Position numbers and translations under genes: made by a program. This document shows positions 38,608 through 44,029 of a stretch of 44,029 bases of DNA, piece after piece (position 1 is the first letter of the stretch; every line of letters begins with the position of its first letter). Below the pieces are notes generated by a model. That model ran no database searches, was not told the origin of the DNA, and was given only the letters and a program-made list of their open reading frames with translations. Origin of the DNA: an uncultured Labrenzia sp. (GTDB lineage Bacteria; Pseudomonadota; Alphaproteobacteria; Rhizobiales; Stappiaceae). The DNA is taken from the NCBI GenBank assembly GCA_937911395.1, contig CALDSI010000325.1, positions 1-44,029 of the forward strand, given 5' to 3'.

Positions 38608-38612
38608 CTGGC

Positions 38613-38924
38613 TTACCCTTTAAGCTTTCCCATGACTTTCTGATTGAAGCCATAGACCGTGCGGTCCCCGCGATATGGCACTAGGGTCACGGACCGGGTT
38701 TGCCCAGGCTCAAACCGCACAGCGGTCCCGGCAGGAATGTCGAGGCGCATGCCCATGGCAGCATCCCGGTCAAAGGAGAGCCCAGGGTTCGTTTCGGCGA
38801 AATGATAGTGACTGCCCACCTGGATTGGCCGGTCGCCGGTGTTCGATACATCCAGCGATAATGTCGCCAGTCCGGCATTCAGCTCGATATCACCGTCCGC
38901 AGCAAAGATTTCTCCCGGGATCAT
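38613..38924 (-). CDS. ureB: urease beta subunit
   Basis: UreB is a structural subunit of urease. The 103-aa protein has [16 protein letters not shown], the [17 protein letters not shown] motif and [15 protein letters not shown], all family signatures. It overlaps the 67-aa gene upstream by 4 bp. Confidence 0.96.
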   Translation of the reverse strand: MIPGEIFAADGDIELNAGLATLSLDVSNTGDRPIQVGSHYHFAETNPGLSFDRDAAMGMRLDIPAGTAVRFEPGQTRSVTLVPYRGDRTVYGFNQKVMGKLKG

Positions 38925-39124
38925 TGGTCGAGATCCTTTCTGCGCTTCATCCAGGCGAGCGTCGCGCCGATCGAGAGGCCGACGGCGAAGATGAGGAGTG
39001 TCTCAACAGTGAAATAGCTGGCCGCATCTGTGTGAGGATGGGCATGTTCCTGAATGCTTGGATGAGCCAAGGCCGAGCCTGTGGAAAGTGCCAGGGCAGA
39101 TGCCGCTGTGATAACTCTGGTCAT
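38921..39124 (-). CDS. small His-rich membrane protein between ureA and ureB
   Basis: The 67-aa protein has a signal peptide ([20 protein letters not shown]), a short exposed stretch [15 protein letters not shown] with five His, one transmembrane helix ([16 protein letters not shown]) and a basic tail MKRRKD. It sits 21 bp after ureA and overlaps ureB. The His cluster at the periplasmic face suggests metal (nickel) binding, an inference from position and composition. I do not recognise a named family. Confidence 0.72.
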   Translation of the reverse strand: MTRVITAASALALSTGSALAHPSIQEHAHPHTDAASYFTVETLLIFAVGLSIGATLAWMKRRKDLDQ

Positions 39125-39145
39125 AACAAATCTCCTTCAGTCAAT

Positions 39146-39448
39146 TCAGCGGATCGGTTCGTGAACGGTCACAAGTTTTGTTCCGTCTGGAAACGTTGCT
39201 TCGACTTGAACATCGTGGATCATTTCCGCGATCCCTTCCATGACCTGGTCGCGGGTGAGAACCTTGGCGCCTGCGGCCATCAAATCTGCGACGCTGCGCC
39301 CGTCCCGGGCTCCTTCGACGACGAAATCCGTGATCAGGGCAATGGCCTCAGGGTGGTTCAGCTTGACCCCGCGCTCAAGCCGCCGGCGGGCCACCATGGC
39401 TGCCATGGAGATCAGCAGCTTGTCTTTTTCCCTTGGTGTCAGGTTCAC
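39146..39448 (-). CDS. ureA: urease gamma subunit
   Basis: UreA is the smallest structural subunit. The 100-aa protein shows [34 protein letters not shown] and the C-terminal [18 protein letters not shown]. It starts with GTG, preceded by GGAGAA. The TAA that ends the extended UreD frame lies 15 bp upstream. Confidence 0.96.
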   Translation of the reverse strand: MNLTPREKDKLLISMAAMVARRRLERGVKLNHPEAIALITDFVVEGARDGRSVADLMAAGAKVLTRDQVMEGIAEMIHDVQVEATFPDGTKLVTVHEPIR

Positions 39449-39463
39449 AGGTTTTCTCCAGAA

Positions 39464-39628
39464 TTAGCAGTACCAAACGCGCGGCAGGCGGGCCGACCGA
39501 TAGGTTTCAAGAAAGGCCATCAATGACAGTCGTAGAGCCCGGCTGTCGGTGGCAACAAAACGTAAGATGAGATGCCCGATCCAGGCGCTTGCGGCCGCTT
39601 GATCAGAGCCAGATGTAGCGCTTTCCAG
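39464..39628 (-). other. in-frame continuation of ureD beyond the TGA
   Basis: Directly after the TGA at 39629-39631, the same frame stays open for 54 codons to TAA at 39464-39466. The translation includes AASAWIGHLILRFVATDSRA and ends ARLPRVWYC. This is the normal UreD C-terminus, where members end in a LPRVW-type motif. With it the protein would be 283-284 aa, the usual family length. Confidence 0.8.
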
Positions 39629-40318
39629 TCAGCTTCGGGCACTGTCCAGTCTGTCTTCGGCGTCAGGCGCGCAGTCCAGCAGCGTTGCCATGGCCTTCGC
39701 GCCTTGGCCAGTTGCCGCACCGGAAAAGAAGTCGCCTGGGTCACCGTTGAGACGCAGATCGTCGGCGAAGACAAGCTTGCCATCCCGGCGGATCCGCCAG
39801 CTGTCCTTGAAGAAGACGCGGGTCAGTTGCTCGCCCATCGCCGTGCGGCCCAGAATAACACTTTCAAGGATCAGGAGCCGGGCGGAGCCGGTAAGGTCTG
39901 CAGTGATCCGGCGCGAAACGCTCGAATTTTCAAACAGAATCGTTTCCTGGGGCAACCATTCCAGTGTGGCTTTCGCACCAACAGACAGCTGACCTGTTAC
40001 TTCTGCGAAGGTCCCGAGACTGCGGTAAGCCCGTTCGGCAGTCTGGGTTGTCACGATTGCGTGAGCATCTGCGCCGATTGCGATATCATAGTCCATGCGA
40101 TCGCCGCCGGTGAGGCCGCCAGCTGTGTTGATCAAAACGGCGGTCGCGGGTTCGTCATAGACCTTGGGGAGCCGGACCTTTGCTGAACCACTTTGGAAGA
40201 GATCTTTCAACCGGGTATGGCCAGCCGTATTCGCGAAGGCGACGCGTGCAGTGCCGCGCACCCGCTGCATTGCAGGTGCGGTTTTTCCAATTTCCGATGC
40301 TGTTGCAGCATCATACAT
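39629..40318 (-). CDS. ureD: urease accessory protein UreD, reading frame closed early by TGA
   Basis: UreD (UreH) is the scaffold for nickel insertion into urease and is normally about 270-280 aa. The ORF gives 229 aa with INTAGGLTGGDRMDYDIAI, TTQTAERAYRS and QETILFENSSVSR. ATG 40318 follows GGGGAGG. At codon 230 an in-frame TGA is followed by CTG. The recognisable C-terminal 54 codons continue in the same frame. Either the gene is nonsense-mutated, the sequence has an error, the TGA is read through, or the short form works. It is the first gene of the urease transcript. Confidence 0.88.
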   Translation of the reverse strand: MYDAATASEIGKTAPAMQRVRGTARVAFANTAGHTRLKDLFQSGSAKVRLPKVYDEPATAVLINTAGGLTGGDRMDYDIAIGADAHAIVTTQTAERAYRSLGTFAEVTGQLSVGAKATLEWLPQETILFENSSVSRRITADLTGSARLLILESVILGRTAMGEQLTRVFFKDSWRIRRDGKLVFADDLRLNGDPGDFFSGAATGQGAKAMATLLDCAPDAEDRLDSARS

Positions 40319-40646
40319 CCTGGAAGCCTCCCCGCTTCGGATCCGTCTTGTTCTTCTTTCTACCGTGCCCGCTCTCTGTTTGATTGTCCACGGTCAGGCG
40401 AAACCGGCATCTTGTCGTTTCCGACAGTAGCAACAACCGGGCCAAGACGGCTCGTGTAGAATACTGACGGCAATTAGCCTTCAAAGTGCTGATAAATCGA
40501 AACTATTCTTGTTGTCAGGAAGCTGATTTGCACAAAAAATAAGCGGGTGCTCAAAAGATTGCCGCTGGATGACTCCATCGCAAGGGTTGCTCTTGCGTCT
40601 CTGATCCGGTTTTTTAATTGGAACTTTCCGCTAAGGTGCTTTTGAT
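40319..40646. other. intergenic region between divergent ureD and the dac gene
   Basis: These 328 bp hold the ureD ribosome site at one end and must contain the promoters of the urease cluster and the carboxypeptidase. I see no confident -35/-10 pair, no operator repeat and no plausible small gene. Confidence 0.5.
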
Positions 40647-42113
40647 TTGAAGCAGTCGTGTTCGCCCATGGGAAGACAGCGAGGATTTCCGGTGTACGCA
40701 AGCCTATTCGGCCGTCAATCAGCCCTGCCCATTCTGGCGGCAACTCTCGGATTGTTTCTGATAGCTGCGCCAGCTCGAGCGGAAATCGGCACCTACATCC
40801 TCGTGGATGCCCGCAATGGCGCCGTGGTTGACCAGAAAAACGCGACCCGCAAATGGTATCCGGCATCCCTGACCAAGATGATGACTGCCTATGTGACCTT
40901 CAAGGCGATCCGTGAAGGACGGGTTGCCCTGGATTCTGCCGTTGTACAATCCAAAAACTCTGCAGCTGAACCGCCTAGCAAAATGGGTTTCAAGGTTGGC
41001 ACGAAATTTACCATCGACACGGCGCTGAAGATCATCCTGATCAAATCGGCCAATGATGTGTCTGTCGCACTGGGCGAAGCAGTCTCCGGATCCGAAAGCG
41101 CCTTTCTTGCGGAGATGAATGCCGAAGCCCGCCGGTTGGGAATGACGAACACCCGCTTTACAAATCCGCATGGCCTGCCAGACAACCGCCAGGTTACGAC
41201 GGCTCGCGATATGGCGATCCTCGCAATGGCACTGCGCGCGGATTTTCCGGAATCTCGCGACTTCTATAAGCACCCAGGCATCCGGTTCGGTAAGAAAACC
41301 TTGCGCTCGGCCAACCGGGAGTTTCTGCTTCGGGTTCCGGGCGCCAACGGGATGAAGACCGGCTACATCTGCAATTCCGGTTTTAATGTTGCTTCTTCGG
41401 TAACGCGCCGGGGGCGAACGCTCATTGCTATCATCATGGGCGCTTCTTCGGGTCTTGAGCGGACAGCCTTTGCCCGGCAATTGTTTGATGAAGGGTTCCG
41501 AAAGGGCAGCCGCGGCCAGAATGTAAAGAGCCTCAGTGGTTCGTCCGGTAATCCGCCGGCCGATGGCTATTGCCGCCGGAACAAGAAGCTGAGTTCCAAA
41601 CAGTATATGGCCCGTTACGACATGCAGAATGAGCCAAACGGCGGCGGGTTGCTGTTCTTCGGCAAACAAAAGAACCCCAAAGAGGCCAAGGTCGACACCA
41701 GCAGCTTTACCAAGTCGAACGGCAAACCGGACTGGGCCAAGATCCTCGATCGAACTTTGGGACCACGCCGGGTTGCGTACAAGCCGTTGCCCGTTGGCCT
41801 CGGCAATCCGAAAGGCACACCGGTCGTCAGTGCGTCCGTGCCGGCAGAAGACATTCCGTTGCCGACTGCCAATCCGATCCGTTTGGCAGAAATCAAGATC
41901 CGCAATCAATTGCAAACAGCCCAACCCATTGGAACAACTGGTACTCCGCAGACTGCACAGGCGGGCGCTGGATCAATCCCGCAGGTTGAGGCGACTGCGC
42001 AACGACCTGGATCTGCCGTGGACACGTCCCGGACGGCCCCTGGGTCGATCTTTAGAAAAGGGCTCGATTTCACGGTGCCCGTTCCTGCGCCCAGTCCGTC
42101 GCGATCCAACTAG
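40647..42113 (+). CDS. D-alanyl-D-alanine carboxypeptidase (penicillin-binding protein, S11 family)
   Basis: The enzyme trims the terminal D-Ala from peptidoglycan pentapeptides in the periplasm. A long N-terminal signal ends at APARA. The serine-peptidase motifs are SLTK (Ser74), SAN (133-135) and KTG (236-238). The C-terminal extension of about 200 residues is low-complexity, Pro/Gln/Ala-rich (PIGTTGTPQTAQAGAG). It is unlike the beta-domain of E. coli DacA and resembles alphaproteobacterial forms. The ORF starts at TTG 40647; ATG 40668 is an alternative that keeps the signal. Confidence 0.92.
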   Translation: MKQSCSPMGRQRGFPVYASLFGRQSALPILAATLGLFLIAAPARAEIGTYILVDARNGAVVDQKNATRKWYPASLTKMMTAYVTFKAIREGRVALDSAVVQSKNSAAEPPSKMGFKVGTKFTIDTALKIILIKSANDVSVALGEAVSGSESAFLAEMNAEARRLGMTNTRFTNPHGLPDNRQVTTARDMAILAMALRADFPESRDFYKHPGIRFGKKTLRSANREFLLRVPGANGMKTGYICNSGFNVASSVTRRGRTLIAIIMGASSGLERTAFARQLFDEGFRKGSRGQNVKSLSGSSGNPPADGYCRRNKKLSSKQYMARYDMQNEPNGGGLLFFGKQKNPKEAKVDTSSFTKSNGKPDWAKILDRTLGPRRVAYKPLPVGLGNPKGTPVVSASVPAEDIPLPTANPIRLAEIKIRNQLQTAQPIGTTGTPQTAQAGAGSIPQVEATAQRPGSAVDTSRTAPGSIFRKGLDFTVPVPAPSPSRSN

Positions 42114-42306
42114 ATCCCGTTGGTTTGAAAGCGGGAACAGCATCACTCTCTGGTCTGCTTAACTTATTTTTAACGCTGTTCTTTAACGATGCAGTAAGCG
42201 TCGATCTGAACTGAGGTCATTGCCTTGCCGGATCGTCAGCCGCAGCACAAGAGGTGCTGCTATAGGCGAAGAAACGCCGTGTTGATGAGGATCGAGAGAT
42301 CACCGC

Positions 42307-42603
42307 ATGATAGAACCGAGATCAACTGCCACAATCCGCGCCCTTGCGAGCCTTGCAGAATTGTCTGCAGACCAGCTGGAAGAAGGCACATCGGTCGAAG
42401 ACGTTATCGCAACTTTACGGAAGGCTGCGGAAGCTGTCCGGATGGTGATCGACGAGACAGAAATGGAAGGCGGCGCGCCGGAAGAAGCAGATCTGGCGCA
42501 AGATCTGACCCCGATGGACCTTTCCGGCGATGACGCTGCCGAGCTGTCGGACGACGATAGCGAGACAAAGAGCGGCGAGATTCACGTTCTCAACGCCGGT
42601 TGA
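42307..42603 (+). CDS. small acidic hypothetical protein
   Basis: The 98-aa protein is strongly acidic in its second half (APEEADLAQDL, DDAAELSDDDSETKSG) with an N-terminal helical stretch (SVEDVIATLRKAAEAVRM). No signal peptide or known domain is visible. The ribosome site is weak (GAGAG). It stands alone between the carboxypeptidase and the COG0523 gene. I cannot name a function. Confidence 0.55.
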   Translation: MIEPRSTATIRALASLAELSADQLEEGTSVEDVIATLRKAAEAVRMVIDETEMEGGAPEEADLAQDLTPMDLSGDDAAELSDDDSETKSGEIHVLNAG

Positions 42604-42780
42604 TATTGTCCAGCGCAACTCCAATCAATCGATGCTTCCAAGCATCAGGCTTTCTGCTTTGACGCTGCGCCCTCACAGATGCTAGCCATAGCCCCGTGTG
42701 GAGCACAGGCGGTTTTTCATGTCCGCCACATCTCATTTCATCAATGAGAGTATGCTCCGGGATTCTATGGAGCGAAGTGC

Positions 42781-43992
42781 ATGAGCGTTGCGGACGCATC
42801 CCCCGTATCTGAAAAGCCGGCAAGAGCCCCCAAGCCGCCGATCCCTGTGTCCGTTCTGACCGGGTTTCTGGGATCTGGAAAAACAACGCTTCTGAACCGT
42901 ATCCTTCAGGATCCGGCCATGGCCGATACGGCCGTGATCATCAACGAATTCGGCGAAATCGGCCTGGACCATCTGTTTGTAGATCAGGCAGGCGATGGCA
43001 TCGTTGAGTTGTCGTCAGGGTGCTTGTGCTGCACGATCCGTGGTGATCTCGTAACCACGCTTGAAAACCTGCTGCGCCATCTGGACAACGGGCGGACCGA
43101 ACGGTTGGCCCGCGTGGTCATTGAAACCACCGGTCTTGCCGATCCTGCGCCGATTCTCCATACGATCATGCTGCACCCCTATCTGGTGATGCGCTACCGG
43201 CTGGACAGTGTTGTGACCCTGGTGGATGCCGTCAACGGGCTTTCCACGCTTGATGAGCATGAAGAAGCGCGAAAACAGGCCGCTGTTGCAGACCGGATCG
43301 TTCTCACCAAGACGGATCTTCTCGATACCGAGGAGAGCCAAAGGAGTTATTCGGAGCTCAAGTCCCGGCTTCTGACTTTGAACCCGAGCGCCAGGGTGCT
43401 TGATACCCAAGCCGGTGAAGCGACCCCGGAAACGCTCTTCAATGCAGGGCTCTACAATCCGGAGACCAAGATTCCGGATGTTGCCAACTGGCTGAACGCG
43501 GAGGCCTATGAGCCTAACCATCATGATCATTCTCATGGACATCATCACCATGATGGCGATCACCACCATCACGGTCATGATCATGCGCATGACATAAACC
43601 GGCACAGTGACGCGATCCGGGCCTTTACCCTGTCAACGGACCGCCCGGTCTCGGCTTCCGCGCTGGAAATGTTTCTGGATCTGCTGCGCTCGGCGCACGG
43701 CCCAAAGCTCCTTCGGGTCAAGGGCATTGTTCAGATCGCCGAGGACCCGGCCCGGCCCGTCGTCATTCACGGCGTTCAACACGTCTTCCACCCACCGGCA
43801 ACGCTGGACGCCTGGCCGGATGAGGACCGGCGGACCCGGATGGTATTCATCACCAAGGATCTGCCCGAAGGGTTCGTGCGCAAGATGTTCGAGGCTTTTA
43901 CCGGAGCGCTCCGGCCCGACACGCCGGACAGCGAGGCCATTCTGAACAACCCCCTCGCCGTCTCCGGCTTCACCAGCCCGTTGCGGGATTGA
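42781..43992 (+). CDS. COG0523 (CobW/ZNG1-like) GTP-dependent metallochaperone
   Basis: COG0523 GTPases load or traffic Zn, Co, Ni or Fe. The P-loop GFLGSGKTT is at 28-36. The metal motif is GCLCC at 80-84. The guanine motif TKTD and a CobW C-terminal domain follow. A His-rich insertion of about 35 residues around 245-275 (HHDHSHGHHHHDGDHHHHG) should bind several metal ions. The metal cannot be told from sequence. No Zur box or B12 element was recognised upstream. The nearby urease cluster raises nickel as a possibility. Confidence 0.93.
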   Translation: MSVADASPVSEKPARAPKPPIPVSVLTGFLGSGKTTLLNRILQDPAMADTAVIINEFGEIGLDHLFVDQAGDGIVELSSGCLCCTIRGDLVTTLENLLRHLDNGRTERLARVVIETTGLADPAPILHTIMLHPYLVMRYRLDSVVTLVDAVNGLSTLDEHEEARKQAAVADRIVLTKTDLLDTEESQRSYSELKSRLLTLNPSARVLDTQAGEATPETLFNAGLYNPETKIPDVANWLNAEAYEPNHHDHSHGHHHHDGDHHHHGHDHAHDINRHSDAIRAFTLSTDRPVSASALEMFLDLLRSAHGPKLLRVKGIVQIAEDPARPVVIHGVQHVFHPPATLDAWPDEDRRTRMVFITKDLPEGFVRKMFEAFTGALRPDTPDSEAILNNPLAVSGFTSPLRD

Positions 43993-44029
43993 GCGGGACA
44001 GCCTCCAAGGCAAAATTGGAATACCCTGC

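Noticed and set aside
39520-39783. 87-aa minus-strand ORF over the end of ureD
   Set aside because: It is in a different frame from UreD and gives no UreD-like residues. The true UreD tail lies in the original frame after the TGA, so a frameshift explanation is not needed.
40719-41924. 401-aa ORF opposite the carboxypeptidase
   Set aside because: Antisense shadow; the plus-strand gene has all penicillin-binding motifs.

Overview
The window is chromosomal DNA of an alphaproteobacterium, most likely Hyphomicrobiales/Rhizobiales and possibly Stappiaceae (Roseibium/Labrenzia-like). That assignment rests on gene order and protein character, not on a database search. The left third is the conserved replication-origin neighbourhood of alphaproteobacteria. 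dnaQ-coaE-aroE-maf-ppsR are transcribed leftwards. A 425-bp intergenic region carries DnaA-box-like, CtrA-like and GANTC motifs and an AT-rich tract. hemE-hemJ, rho, a GNAT gene, mnmE, mnmG, rsmG, parA and parB are transcribed rightwards. In Caulobacter the origin lies between hemE and the homologous left gene, so 3905-4329 is a strong oriC candidate.

Seven parS-like sites (core TTTCACGTGAA or its complement) lie between 7430 and 12074. Six are the same asymmetric variant TGTTTCACGTGAATC, two of them in reverse orientation, and each ends in a GANTC site (the CcrM methylation motif). Only the site inside rsmG is nearly a full palindrome. parA and parB, which encode the proteins acting on these sites, follow directly. 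holA, lptE and leuS are on the opposite strand beyond a parB terminator.

The middle (about 18.9-30 kb) is mixed. It holds a solute-binding-protein gene broken by an in-frame TAA, a YggS-type PLP protein, a small secreted EF-hand protein, and a TRAP-transporter operon (dctP, a LysE-type exporter, dctQ, dctM, and an isocitrate-lyase/PEP-mutase family lyase). The Shine-Dalgarno of dctP lies in a perfect hairpin. After these come leuC, a conserved HNH protein and an orphan TadG-like protein with a von Willebrand A domain.

The right third has acs (acetyl-CoA synthetase), a DUF1761 membrane protein and a leftward urease cluster, in transcription order: ureD, ureA, a 67-aa His-rich membrane protein, ureB, two tandem DUF1311 genes, ureC, a glutathione-transferase-like gene, ureE, ureF, ureG and a GNAT-like gene. 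The recognisable UreD reading frame is interrupted by one in-frame TGA, and the conserved C-terminus continues in the same frame to a TAA just before ureA. A nested palindromic repeat separates ureE and ureF. Divergently, a D-alanyl-D-alanine carboxypeptidase, a small acidic protein and a COG0523 (CobW-type) metallochaperone GTPase with a His-rich loop close the window. No tRNA, rRNA, CRISPR array, transposase or phage gene was recognised.
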